From positions 142,330 to 206,329 of the forward strand of contig NZ_BSPC01000023.1 of assembly GCF_030160835.1 (NCBI RefSeq): 64,000 bases of DNA. Reading direction: 5' to 3'. The notes under the pieces are model-generated. The model ran no database searches and was not told the origin of the DNA. It saw only the letters and a program-made list of their open reading frames with translations. The DNA is from Labrys miyagiensis (lineage in GTDB: Bacteria > Pseudomonadota > Alphaproteobacteria > Rhizobiales > Labraceae). Made by a program: the position numbers and the translations under genes. Every line of letters begins with the position of its first letter. Positions within the stretch are counted from its first letter, which is position 1. This document shows, piece by piece, positions 26,217 through 35,930 of this stretch.

Positions 26217-26912
26217 TTACACAGACATACGCTTGCGCACCTCCCTCTCCACCATGCTCTCGCGGGTACCGGACATCACAACCTCGCCGCGGTCCATCAC
26301 ATAGAAATCGTCGGCGAGTTCGCGGGCGAAGTCGAAATATTGTTCCACCAGCACGATGGCGATGTTGCCCTTCTCGCGCAGATACTGGATGGCGCGGCCG
26401 ATATCCTTGATGATCGAGGGCTGGATGCCTTCCGTCGGCTCGTCGAGCACGAGGAGCGAGGGCCGCGTCACCAGAGCCCGGCCGATGGCGAGCTGCTGCT
26501 GCTGGCCCCCGGAGAGGTCGCCGCCGCGCCGGCGCAGCATGTCCTTGAGCACCGGGAAGAGCGAGAAGACGTCCTCGGGGATGAAGCAATCGGCCCGCTT
26601 GAGCGGCGCGAAACCGGTCTTGAGGTTCTCCTCAACCGAGAGCAGCGCAAAGATCTCGCGCCCCTGCGGCACATAGCCCACGCCTCGCCGGGCGCGATCC
26701 GAGGCGCTGAGCGCGGTGAGATCGGCGCCGTTCCAGCGGATGCGGCCCTTGCTGATCGGCTGGTGGCCGACGAGCGCCCGCAGCAGCGAGGATTTGCCGA
26801 CACCGTTGCGGCCGAGCACGCAGGTGACTCTGCCGGGGGCGGCCTTGATGGAAACGGAACGCAGCGCCTGCGCCGCGCCGTAATGGAGATCGATGTCGGT
26901 TACTTCGAGCAT
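26217..26912 (-). CDS. urtE: Urea/short-chain amide ABC transporter ATPase UrtE
   Basis: The 231-residue LivF-type ATPase has Walker A GRNGVGKSSLLRAL, the signature DLSGGQQQQLAIGRALV, Walker B LLVLDEPTEGIQPSI and switch His in VLVEQYF. Family members start ML-VxxIxLHYG, so the ATG at 26912 is taken; the longer frame to 27029 runs through a repeat. It is the last gene of urtABCDE. A 257-base gap with an inverted repeat separates it from urtD, an unusual spacing for this operon. Confidence 0.93.
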   Translation of the reverse strand: MLEVTDIDLHYGAAQALRSVSIKAAPGRVTCVLGRNGVGKSSLLRALVGHQPISKGRIRWNGADLTALSASDRARRGVGYVPQGREIFALLSVEENLKTGFAPLKRADCFIPEDVFSLFPVLKDMLRRRGGDLSGGQQQQLAIGRALVTRPSLLVLDEPTEGIQPSIIKDIGRAIQYLREKGNIAIVLVEQYFDFARELADDFYVMDRGEVVMSGTRESMVEREVRKRMSV

Positions 26913-26951
26913 GGTGAGGCTCCTTTGCTGCCTTTCTAGCGAGGTCGCGTA

Positions 26952-27128
26952 GCCCCTCACCTCTATCCTCTCCCCGTAAGAACGGGGCGAGGGGACTTCG
27001 AGGGCACGCCCCTTCTTCAGAACGCTCATCTCGCACTGCGGCTGGGCGAGATGAAATGTTCACAGGCAAATCTCGACGATCGCGCCCCCTCGCCCCGTTC
27101 TTACGGAGAGAGGATAGAGGTGAGGGGC
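26952..27128. repeat. Long inverted repeat between urtD and urtE
   Basis: Two ~43-base arms, 26952-26994 and 27086-27128, are almost exact reverse complements (GCCCCTCACCTCTATCCTCT ... and its complement). Each contains the small hairpin CCCCGT..ACGGGG. The 91-base centre has no gene. A transcript through this region would form a very stable foldback inside the urt operon. Confidence 0.85.
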
Positions 27129-27169
27129 GGCGCCACCTTCTCCGTTATCCCAAACCACAGCACCCGCCC

Positions 27170-27943
<774 letters not shown>

Positions 27944-27951
27944 GAGAGCCC

Positions 27952-28034
27952 CTGGGAGCGCGGACATCCTGTCCGCTCTTGGAAACGAGTCGCCTGTTAT
28001 CGAGGAAGAGCGGACGAGACGTCCGCGCTCCCAG
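27952..28034. repeat. Palindromic element A3, extending into urtC
   Basis: CTGGGAGCGCGGACATCC..GTCCGCTCTTGG on the left and AAGAGCGGACGAGACGTCCG..CTCCCAG on the right form the usual inverted pair. The right arm lies inside the 3' end of urtC and encodes its last residues (AGSADVSSALPR). The element fills the urtC-urtD junction. Confidence 0.85.
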
Positions 28035-29151
28035 CCTCCGCGAGCCTGGCGGCCGCTCGCGCCTGCCGCCTCTCCTGCCATTGGCCGATCGTGCCGATCA
28101 CGCCCTTGGGCAGGAACAGCGTCACCACCACGAACAGGCCGCCGAGCACGAACAGCCAGTAGGGCGCGAACACGCCGGATGTGAAGATGGTCTTGGCGAG
28201 GTTGACCAGCACCGCGCCGAGGGCCGCGCCCACCAGCGTGCCGCGTCCACCGACCGCCACCCAGATCACCACCTCGATCGAATTGGCCGGGGTGAACTCG
28301 CCGGGATTGATGATGCCGACCTGCGGCACATAGAGCGCACCGGCAAGACCGGCCATGCAAGCGGAGACCACGAAGACGAAGAGCTTATATTTCTCAACGC
28401 GGTAGCCGAGGAACCTCGTGCGGCTCTCGGCGTCGCGCACCGCCAGCAGCACCTTGCCGAGCTTGGAAGTGACGATGGCGCGGGCGACCAGGTAGCCGAG
28501 GGCCAGCGCGATGATGGTGAGCACCAGCAGAACTGTGCGCGTGGACGCTGCCGTGATGTCGTAGCCGAGGATGTCCTTGAAGTCGGTCAGGCCGTTGTTG
28601 CCGCCGAAGCCCATGTCATTGCGGAAGAAGGCCAGCATCAGGGCATAGGTCATGGCCTGCGTGATGATGGAGAGATAGACGCCGGTGACGCGCGAGCGAA
28701 AGGCGAGCCAGCCGAACAGGAAGGCGAGCAGGCCCGGCACCAGGAAGACCATCAGCACAGCATAGGGGAAGAAGTTGAAGCCGTACCAGGTGAGCGGCAG
28801 CTCCTTCCAGTTCAGGAAGACCATGAAATCGGGCAGGATCGGATTGCCATACTGGCCGCGCGGACCGATCTGGCGCATCAGATACATGCCCATGGCATAG
28901 CCGCCGAGCGCGAAAAAGGCGCCGTGGCCGAGCGAGAGGATGCCGCAATAGCCCCAGACGAGGTCGAGGGCGAGGGCGAGCAGCGCGTAGCACAGATATT
29001 TGCCGAGCAGCGCCACGATCCAGTCGGGCACGTGGAAGGGCGAGCTCTCGGCCATGGCGAGGTGGCCGATGGGCACGAACACGGCGAGGAGCGCGAGGAC
29101 GGCCAGGAAAATCAGGCCGCGGGGATCGGCGAGGAGTCTGGCAGTGATCAT
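27997..29151 (-). CDS. urtC: Urea/short-chain amide ABC transporter permease UrtC
   Basis: The 384-residue LivM-type permease has about ten hydrophobic segments, including YLCYALLALALDLVWGYCGI, the family motif LSLGHGAFFALGGYAMG and FLGYRVEKYKLFVFVVSA. It pairs with UrtB. The last dozen residues, AGSADVSSALPR, are translated from an invading palindromic element rather than native coding sequence. The ATG overlaps the urtB stop by four bases. Confidence 0.93.
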   Translation of the reverse strand: MITARLLADPRGLIFLAVLALLAVFVPIGHLAMAESSPFHVPDWIVALLGKYLCYALLALALDLVWGYCGILSLGHGAFFALGGYAMGMYLMRQIGPRGQYGNPILPDFMVFLNWKELPLTWYGFNFFPYAVLMVFLVPGLLAFLFGWLAFRSRVTGVYLSIITQAMTYALMLAFFRNDMGFGGNNGLTDFKDILGYDITAASTRTVLLVLTIIALALGYLVARAIVTSKLGKVLLAVRDAESRTRFLGYRVEKYKLFVFVVSACMAGLAGALYVPQVGIINPGEFTPANSIEVVIWVAVGGRGTLVGAALGAVLVNLAKTIFTSGVFAPYWLFVLGGLFVVVTLFLPKGVIGTIGQWQERRQARAAARLAEAGSADVSSALPR

Positions 29152-30740
29152 GTTTCAACCGCCCTGCCCTTGAGCGCGAACAGGCCGCGCGGGCGTTTCT
29201 GGATGAAGAGGATGACGAGGACGAGCAAGGCGATCTTGCCGAGCACGGCGCCGGCGAACGGTTCCAGCAGCTTGTTGGCGATGCCGAGCGTGAGCGCGCC
29301 TACCAGCGTGCCCCAGAGATTGCCGACGCCACCGAAGACCACGACGAGGAAGCTGTCGATGATGTAGCCGGTACCGAGGTTCGGCGAGACATTGTCGATT
29401 TGCGATAGCGCCACGCCCGCCAGGCCGGCGATGCCCGAGCCAAGGCCGAAGGTGAAGGCGTCGACCCAATTGGTACGGATGCCCATGGCCGAGGCCATGC
29501 GGCGGTTCTGGGTGACGGCGCGCATCTGCAGGCCAAATTTGGTAAAGCGCAGGAGCAGGAGCAGCGCCGCGAAGACGAGGCCAGCGAAGACGACGATCCA
29601 GAGCCGGTTCCAGGTGATGTCGAGCCCGCCCAGGGCAAAGGAACCGGTCATGAAGGCGGGCGCGCCGACATCCTGGTTGGTCGGGCCGAAGAGGGTGCGC
29701 ACGGCCTGCTGCAGCACGAGGCTGACACCCCAGGTCGCGAGCAGCGTCTCCAAGGGCCGGCCATAGAGCCAGCGGATGATGGTGCGCTCGATGAGCACGC
29801 CCACCGCTCCTGCCACCAGGAAGGCGAGCGGGATGGCCACCAGCATGGAATAGTCGAACAGGCCCGGCGCGAAGCTTCGGATCAGTTCCTGCACCACGAA
29901 GGTGGTGTAGGCGCCCAGCATCACCATCTCGCCATGCGCCATGTTGATGACGCCCATCACGCCGAAGGTGATGGCCAGGCCAATGGCGGCAAGCAGCAGC
30001 ACCGAGGCGAGCGAAAGGCCGAACCAGAGGTTCTGCGCGCCGCTCCACAGCATCAGCGTCTCGTTGATGGATTTCACCCCGGTAGCGGCGGCATCCTTCA
30101 CCGCCTGGGGTGCGTCATTGGGCAGGGACTGCAGGAGGCCGAGCGTGTCCTGGTCGCTTTTTCCGGCAATCAGGTTGGCGGCGTTGACGCGGTCGGCGGG
30201 CGAAGCGGAGGAAGAGAGAAAGACCACCGCCGCACGCGCCCGCTCCATGGCCTGCTTCACGCCCGTATCGGTCTCGGCGGAGAGCGCCTTGTCGATGGCC
30301 GGCAAGGCCGCCTCGTCATGGGACTTGAACACGGCATCGGCTGCCGCCAGGCGCGTGGCCGGATCGGGTGCCATCAGCGTCAGGGCGCCCTGCGCAGCCT
30401 CGATGGCGCGGCGGATGCGATTGTTGACCTTGACCTTCTTCAGCCCCGACGGAGGCGCGGCAACCTTGCTGCCGCTGGCGCCTTCGAACGTGTCGGAGCC
30501 CTTCTGGTAATAGAGCGCCTTGCTGGCGGGATCAAAGGCGAGCTTGCCATCGGCAAGCGCGCCGATCACGGCGGAGGCCTGGGGATCGCCGGAGGTCGCG
30601 AGGGCGCTCACGCCTGCTTCGATGTCGTCGAATTTCTCCGAGGCAAGCTTCGACTGGGCGGCGGCGTCCGCGAAGGCGGACGTGAGACCGCCCAGGAGAA
30701 GGACGACGACCAGGCCGGCGATGCGAAGAAAGGCTTGCAT
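29148..30740 (-). CDS. urtB: Urea/short-chain amide ABC transporter permease UrtB
   Basis: The 530-residue LivH-type permease has a signal-like N-terminus (MQAFLRIAGLVVVLLLGGL, cleavage near TSAFA). A periplasmic helical domain of about 220 residues, characteristic of UrtB, follows. The membrane part begins LWFGLSLASVLLLAAIGLAI and has GVMGVINMAHGEMVMLGAYT. The ATG at 30740 is chosen because the longer frame (to 30989) reads through palindromic element A4. It is coupled to urtC by an ATGA overlap. Confidence 0.93.
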   Translation of the reverse strand: MQAFLRIAGLVVVLLLGGLTSAFADAAAQSKLASEKFDDIEAGVSALATSGDPQASAVIGALADGKLAFDPASKALYYQKGSDTFEGASGSKVAAPPSGLKKVKVNNRIRRAIEAAQGALTLMAPDPATRLAAADAVFKSHDEAALPAIDKALSAETDTGVKQAMERARAAVVFLSSSASPADRVNAANLIAGKSDQDTLGLLQSLPNDAPQAVKDAAATGVKSINETLMLWSGAQNLWFGLSLASVLLLAAIGLAITFGVMGVINMAHGEMVMLGAYTTFVVQELIRSFAPGLFDYSMLVAIPLAFLVAGAVGVLIERTIIRWLYGRPLETLLATWGVSLVLQQAVRTLFGPTNQDVGAPAFMTGSFALGGLDITWNRLWIVVFAGLVFAALLLLLRFTKFGLQMRAVTQNRRMASAMGIRTNWVDAFTFGLGSGIAGLAGVALSQIDNVSPNLGTGYIIDSFLVVVFGGVGNLWGTLVGALTLGIANKLLEPFAGAVLGKIALLVLVILFIQKRPRGLFALKGRAVET

Positions 30741-30747
30741 GGGCGCT

Positions 30748-30875
30748 CCTGGGAGCGCGGACATCTTGTCCGCTCTTGGAAACGGATTGTTTTCAAGAAA
30801 GGCGGAACTTCGACGGTTCCGCCCTTCCCTCTCGCGCGGCGGTTCAAGAGCGGACGAGGACGTCCGCGCTCCCGG
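30748..30875. repeat. Palindromic element A4 between urtA and urtB
   Basis: The left arm CTGGGAGCGCGGACATCTTG..CCGCTCTTGG and the right arm GGTTCAAGAGCGGACGAGG..CGCGCTCCCGG enclose a further stem, AGGCGGAAC with GTTCCGCC (about 30803-30826). It fills the urtA-urtB gap, a position where stem-loops commonly make binding-protein mRNA outlast permease mRNA. Confidence 0.85.
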
Positions 30876-30877
30876 CG

Positions 30878-32182
30878 TCAGGCAGCCTTGCCACCGCATT
30901 TTCCGGACTTGATGTTGAAGTTTCCGCAGGCCAGCGGCTTGCGCCAGTCGGCGATCAGGTCCTTGGAGCCATCGAGATAGTCGGACCACTCGCGGCCGAC
31001 CACCATCGGCGACTGCTGCACGATGTTGAACTGTCCGTCCTCCTGGATCTCACCGATCAGCACCGGCTTGGTGATGTAGTGGTTCGGCATCATGGTGGAG
31101 AGGCCGCCCGAGAGGTTGGGGACGGAGATGCCGAGCAGGGCGTCCTGCACCGCCTCGGAGTCCGTGGTGCCGGCCGCGGTAACGGCAGCAACCCACATGT
31201 TGAAGCCGATATAGTGGGCTTCCATCGGGTCATTGGTGGTGCGGTTGGCTTTGCCGGTGAAGGCATGCCACTTGTCGATGAAGGCCTTGTTCTCAGGCGT
31301 GTCGACCGACATGAAGTAGTTCCAGGCGGCGAGATGGCCAACGAGCGGCTTCTTGTCCATGCCGGCCAACTCTTCCTCGCCCACCGAGAAGGCGACAACC
31401 GGAATGTCGGTGGCCTTGATGCCCTGGTTGCCGAGTTCCTTGTAGAAGGGCACGTTGGCATCGCCGTTGATGGTGGAGACCACGGCCGTCTTCTTGCCGG
31501 CGGAACCGAATTTCTTGATGTCGGAGACGATGGTCTGCCAGTCGGACTGCCCAAAGGGCGTGTAGTTGATCATGATGTCTTCGGCGGCCACGCCCTTGGC
31601 CTTGAGATAGGCTTCCAGGATCTTGTTGGTGGTGCGCGGATAGACATAATCGGTGCCGGCGAGCACCCAGCGCTTCACATCCTCGTTCGCCATCAGGTAG
31701 TCGACGGCCGGGATGGCCTGCTGGTTCGGCGCGGCGCCGGTATAGAAGATATTCTTGGAGGATTCCTCGCCCTCGAACTGCACGGGATAGAACAGGATCG
31801 AATTCAACTCCTCGAACACCGGCAGCACCGACTTGCGGGACACCGAGGTCCAGCAGCCGAAGGTGGCGACGCATTTGTCCTTGGTGATCAGTTCGCGGGC
31901 CTTCTCGGCGAAGAGCGGCCAGTTGGAAGCCGGATCCACAACTACGGCCTCCAGCTTCTTGCCGAGCACGCCGCCCTTCTTGTTCTGCTCGTCGATGAGC
32001 ATGAGCATGACGTCCTTCAGCGTGGTTTCGCTGATGGCCATGGTGCCCGAGAGCGAGTGGAGCACACCGACCTTGATGGTTTCGTCGGCTGCGAAGGCAC
32101 CCCGCGTGCCGAGGGCCAAGGCGCTGGCGGCACCCGCGAGGCTGAATAGAGCGGTACGGCGGTTGATCACCGGATGGTTCAT
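30878..32182 (-). CDS. urtA: Urea/short-chain amide ABC transporter substrate-binding protein UrtA
   Basis: The 434-residue periplasmic binding protein has an N-terminal twin-arginine-like signal, INRRTALFSLAGAASALALG, cleaved near AFAADE. The mature part begins TIKVGVLHSLSGTMAISE, diagnostic for the UrtA/AmiC branch, and contains TFGCWTSVSRKSVLPVFEE. It is first gene of urtABCDE, divergent from the permease-kinase gene. No urease genes lie in the window, so urea or a short amide are both possible ligands. Confidence 0.93.
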   Translation of the reverse strand: MNHPVINRRTALFSLAGAASALALGTRGAFAADETIKVGVLHSLSGTMAISETTLKDVMLMLIDEQNKKGGVLGKKLEAVVVDPASNWPLFAEKARELITKDKCVATFGCWTSVSRKSVLPVFEELNSILFYPVQFEGEESSKNIFYTGAAPNQQAIPAVDYLMANEDVKRWVLAGTDYVYPRTTNKILEAYLKAKGVAAEDIMINYTPFGQSDWQTIVSDIKKFGSAGKKTAVVSTINGDANVPFYKELGNQGIKATDIPVVAFSVGEEELAGMDKKPLVGHLAAWNYFMSVDTPENKAFIDKWHAFTGKANRTTNDPMEAHYIGFNMWVAAVTAAGTTDSEAVQDALLGISVPNLSGGLSTMMPNHYITKPVLIGEIQEDGQFNIVQQSPMVVGREWSDYLDGSKDLIADWRKPLACGNFNIKSGKCGGKAA

Positions 32183-32285
32183 CGAACTCCCCTTATTTCG
32201 ATGGTGAGACGGAGCTGAAAAGGATGGAACGGCACGAACAGCGATGCCGATGCGGGGAGTTCACGCCCTTTGTGCGTTGCAGCAT

Positions 32286-32303
32286 ATACGTTGATTGACG
32301 TAT
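32286..32303. promoter_or_regulatory. Candidate operator upstream of urtA
   Basis: ATACGT-TGATTG-ACGTAT is a perfect six-base inverted repeat with a six-base centre, 104 bases before the urtA start. TACG..CGTA dyads are typical of LuxR-type response regulators, and such a regulator is encoded nearby (35923-36807). A second, looser pair (GCAGCATA at 32278, TATGCTGC at 32326) surrounds it. The assignment is inferred from context. Confidence 0.45.
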
Positions 32304-32355
32304 TCGGGCGCCAATGCTGCCAATTTATGCTGCATGACTAAAGAATGAGCACGGA

Positions 32356-32469
32356 TTTGGTGTGCCGGTCTTCAGACCGGCATGGAAACGATGCCTTCTG
32401 AAATTAGAGCTTCCCGAATAACCACCTCCGTCGCGGTTCCATGCCGGTCTGAAGACCGGCACACCAATA
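32356..32469. repeat. Palindromic element D (GCCGGTC core)
   Basis: TTGGTGTGCCGGTCTTCAGA, then CCGGCATGGAAAC (32356-32389), is repeated in inverse orientation at 32435-32468. The design is identical to the A elements, two inverted hairpins of ~34 bases, but the core is GCCGGTC-TTCA-GACCGGC. It lies in the urtA/kinase intergenic gap of 358 bases, together with the candidate operator. Confidence 0.85.
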
Positions 32470-32540
32470 CCGCCTCCCCGGCACGCGCCTTGCAACGGAT
32501 AGGCTTCGGACACTGCCCAAACCTCGGAGACCCGCCACTC

Positions 32541-35500
32541 ATGCCAGGCCGCCAACGCATTCTGCCGGTGCGGCGCGCCTATAACCGCTGGGTGGCCAAC
32601 CAGACGCTGGAAGACTACGCGTTGCGTTTCACCGCCAAGAGCGCGCGCAAATGGTCGTCGCCCCGCGTGGCGCAGACGGCGATTGGCGCCATCTCCTTCC
32701 TGGCGCTGGAGGCGATCGGCGGCGCGATCACCCTCTCCTACGGCTTCACCAACGCGCTGGCGGCGACGCTGGTGGTGGGCGTGTTGCTTTTCGCCACCGC
32801 CTTGCCGATCAGCCGTTATGCCGCGCGCTATGGCGTCGACATCGACCTGCTCACCCGCGGCGCCGGCTTCGGCTATATCGGCTCGACCATCACCTCGCTT
32901 GTATACGCCACCTTCACCTTCATCCTCTTCGCCATCGAAGCCTCGATCATGACGACGGCGCTGCAGCTGTGCTTCGGCATCCCGCTCGCCATCGGCTACA
33001 TCATCAGCGCCGTGGCGGTGATCCCGCTGGTGACCCATGGCATCACCTGGATCAGCCGCTTCCAGCTTCTCACCCAGCCGCTCTGGATCATCCTCAACAT
33101 CCTGCCCGTCGGCTTCATCCTGGCGAGCGATCCCGGTTCGATCACGCGCTGGCTGAATTTCCCGGGGCTGCATGACGGCAACAACGCGCTCGACATCCTG
33201 AAATTCGGCGGTGCCGCCTCGGTGATCCTGGCGCTGATGCCGCAGATTGGCGAACAGGTCGACGTGCTGCGCTTCCTGCCTTCCCCCAAACCGGGCTCGC
33301 GCTTCGCCTGGGCGTTCTCGCTGCTGGCTGCAGGGCCTGGCTGGATCGTGCTCGGCGCGCCGAAACTGCTGTTCGGTTCCTTTCTCGCCGTGCTGGTGCT
33401 CGGCCATGGCATCGCTCCCGAGCATGCCGCAGAGCCGGCGCAGATGTACCAGATCGCCTTCGGCTATGCCCTGCCCTGGCCCTATGCGGCGACGGCGCTG
33501 ACCGCCGCCTTCGTGGTGGTCTCGCAGCTCAAGATCAATGTGATGAACGCCTATGCGGGCTCGCTCGCCTGGTCGAACTTCTTCTCGCGTCTCACACATT
33601 CCCATCCCGGCCGCGTGGTCTGGCTGGTCTTCAATGTCGCCATCGCCCTGCTCCTGATGGAACTCGGCATCTACAAGGCGCTGGAGCAGATCCTCGGCCT
33701 GTTCGCCGTGGTGGCGGTGGCCTGGCTCGGCGCCATCGTGGCCGATCTTGCCATCAACAAGCCGCTCGGCCTCTCGCCGGAGGGCATCGAGTTCAAGCGC
33801 GCCCACCTCTACGACATCAATCCGGTGGGCACGGGAGCGATGGCGATCGCCGCGCTCTGTGCCCTGCTCGCGGCCGCCGGGATGTTCGGCGAGGTGCCCA
33901 GGGCGCTCGCCCCCTTCGTGGCGCTGGGGGTTGCCCTCGTCACAGCACCCGCCATCGCCGCACTGACGCGCGGCAAATATTATCTGGCTCGCAAGCCTCG
34001 CGCCTCCTGGAAGCTGCGCAGCGAGATCACCTGCTCGATCTGCGAGCTGGCGTTCGAGCCGGAGGACATGGCCCATTGTCCGGCTTATTCCGGGCCGATC
34101 TGCTCGCTGTGCTGTTCGCTCGATGCCCGCTGCCATGACCTGTGCAAGCCCAATGCGCGCATGCAGGCCCAGCTGACCCGGGCGATCGAGGTCACGCTAC
34201 CCTCCTTCATTTCCAGCCGCCTCAGCCCGCGCATCGTCCAGTTCGCTGGCACATTCTCTTTGTTCGTCAGCGTGATAGGGCTCGTCCTTTACCTGATTTC
34301 CTTCCAGGCCTCCGGCTATGGCGGGGTTCGCGCGGAGACCATCGACGATGCCCTCTGGGTGTCCTTCTTCATCCTGCTGATCGTCTCCGGCGTGATCGCC
34401 TGGTTCTTCGTGCTGGCGCATGAGAGCCGCAGGGTGGCGCAGGAGGAATCCGCCCGCCAGACCACGCTGCTCCTCAAGGAGATCGAAGCCCACCGGCGCA
34501 CCGATGCCGCCCTGCAGCGCGCCAAGGATGTCGCCGAAGCCGCCAACCTCGCCAAGAGCCGCTATGTCGTCGGCCTCAGCCATGAGCTGCGTACGCCGCT
34601 CAATGCCGTGCTCGGCTATGCCCAGATCCTGGAGCGCGACGATACCATCCCCGCCAATCGGCAGGGCGGCGTGCGCGTGATCCGGCGCAGTGCCGAGCAT
34701 CTCTCCGGCCTGATCGACGGGCTGCTCGACATTTCCAAGATCGAGGCCGGGCGCTTCCAGTTGCAGCGCAACGACGTGCGCTTCAACGATTTCCTGGATC
34801 AGCTGGTCGATATGTTCCGCCTGCAGGCCGAGGCCAAGCGCCTCGCTTTCCGCTTCGAGCGGCCCGACGTCCTGCCCGATACCGTGCGGGTCGACGAAAA
34901 GCGCCTGCGCCAGATCCTGATCAACCTGCTCTCGAATGCCATCAAGTTCACGCAAACCGGCGGCGTGACGCTGAAGGTCGCCTATCGCAGCCAGATCGCC
35001 ACCTTCACCGTGGAGGACAGCGGCAGCGGCATCCCCGCCTCTGAGCTCGACCGCATCTTCGAGCCCTTTGAGCGCGGCAGCCATGCGAGCGGCCTCGGCC
35101 CCCATGTGCAACCGGGCCTCGGCCTCGGCCTCACCATCACCAAGCTCCTGGTGCAGATCATGGGCGGCGAGATCTCGCTGACCAGCACGCCGGGCGAAGG
35201 CTCGACCTTCCAGGTCCGCATGATGCTTTCCACCGTCGCCTCGGTCCTCCCGCCGGCCACCGTCAACATCAGCGGCTATGCCGGGCGGCGGCGCACCATC
35301 CTGGTTGTCGACGACGATGCCGATCACCAGGACCTCATGCGCGCCATCCTGGAGCCGCTCGGCTTCGGCGTGCTCACCGCACGCGACGGGCCGACCTGCC
35401 TCGCTCTTACCGAGCATGCCGCGCCGGACCTTTTCATTCTCGATATCTCCATGCCCGGCATGAGCGGCTGGGACCTCGCCCGCACGCTGCGCGAAACCGC

Positions 35501-35930
35501 AGGGGTGACTGCGCCCATCCTGATGGTTTCCGCCAATGTCGGCGAATCCATGCCGGCACCCAGCGAGAACGATGCCCATGACGGCATGCTGCCCAAGCCT
35601 TTCGACCTCGCGCAGCTGCTGGAGCGCATCGGCTTTCTGATGCGCCTGCAATGGCTTACGGACGGCACCACACAAAATGCTTCGGCACATGAAACGCCGG
35701 CCCTGATCTCTCCGGGCACCCGTCATATCGAGGAATTGCTTGAGCTCGGCCGTATCGGCTATGTCCGCGGCATCGAAGCCAAGCTGGCGCAACTCGCAGC
35801 CGATCCCACGGCGCAACCCTTCATCGATGCCATCCGGGGCCATCTGCGCAATTTCGATTTCGAGCGTTACACAGCGACGCTGGAGGCTCTGGGCGACCGA
35901 GCGGTCGCCCATGAGGATGCCCATGAGTGA
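32541..35930 (+). CDS. Hybrid histidine kinase fused to an NCS1 permease-like module
   Basis: The 1129-residue protein has this order: (1) residues ~20-475, a polytopic module closely matching NCS1 cytosine/purine/hydantoin permeases (LEDYALRFTAKSARKW, ISFLALEAIGGAITLSYGF, GVDIDLLTRGAGFGYIGST); (2) 498-535, eight cysteines (CSIC..C..C..CC..C..C); (3) helices at ~566-590 and 605-626; (4) HisKA with SHELRTP, phospho-acceptor His681, and an ATPase domain (N799, DSGSG, GLGLGL); (5) a receiver with Asp968; (6) a ~70-residue helical tail. The ATG at 32541 follows GGAGA. It is probably a transporter-like sensor. Its stop overlaps the response-regulator gene, and it is divergent from urtABCDE. Confidence 0.88.
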   Translation: MPGRQRILPVRRAYNRWVANQTLEDYALRFTAKSARKWSSPRVAQTAIGAISFLALEAIGGAITLSYGFTNALAATLVVGVLLFATALPISRYAARYGVDIDLLTRGAGFGYIGSTITSLVYATFTFILFAIEASIMTTALQLCFGIPLAIGYIISAVAVIPLVTHGITWISRFQLLTQPLWIILNILPVGFILASDPGSITRWLNFPGLHDGNNALDILKFGGAASVILALMPQIGEQVDVLRFLPSPKPGSRFAWAFSLLAAGPGWIVLGAPKLLFGSFLAVLVLGHGIAPEHAAEPAQMYQIAFGYALPWPYAATALTAAFVVVSQLKINVMNAYAGSLAWSNFFSRLTHSHPGRVVWLVFNVAIALLLMELGIYKALEQILGLFAVVAVAWLGAIVADLAINKPLGLSPEGIEFKRAHLYDINPVGTGAMAIAALCALLAAAGMFGEVPRALAPFVALGVALVTAPAIAALTRGKYYLARKPRASWKLRSEITCSICELAFEPEDMAHCPAYSGPICSLCCSLDARCHDLCKPNARMQAQLTRAIEVTLPSFISSRLSPRIVQFAGTFSLFVSVIGLVLYLISFQASGYGGVRAETIDDALWVSFFILLIVSGVIAWFFVLAHESRRVAQEESARQTTLLLKEIEAHRRTDAALQRAKDVAEAANLAKSRYVVGLSHELRTPLNAVLGYAQILERDDTIPANRQGGVRVIRRSAEHLSGLIDGLLDISKIEAGRFQLQRNDVRFNDFLDQLVDMFRLQAEAKRLAFRFERPDVLPDTVRVDEKRLRQILINLLSNAIKFTQTGGVTLKVAYRSQIATFTVEDSGSGIPASELDRIFEPFERGSHASGLGPHVQPGLGLGLTITKLLVQIMGGEISLTSTPGEGSTFQVRMMLSTVASVLPPATVNISGYAGRRRTILVVDDDADHQDLMRAILEPLGFGVLTARDGPTCLALTEHAAPDLFILDISMPGMSGWDLARTLRETAGVTAPILMVSANVGESMPAPSENDAHDGMLPKPFDLAQLLERIGFLMRLQWLTDGTTQNASAHETPALISPGTRHIEELLELGRIGYVRGIEAKLAQLAADPTAQPFIDAIRGHLRNFDFERYTATLEALGDRAVAHEDAHE

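Noticed and set aside
27979-32149. Long plus-strand frames opposite urtA, urtB and urtC (up to 462 codons)
   Set aside because: They are antisense to well-conserved transporter genes and show no domain; their starts lie in palindromic elements.
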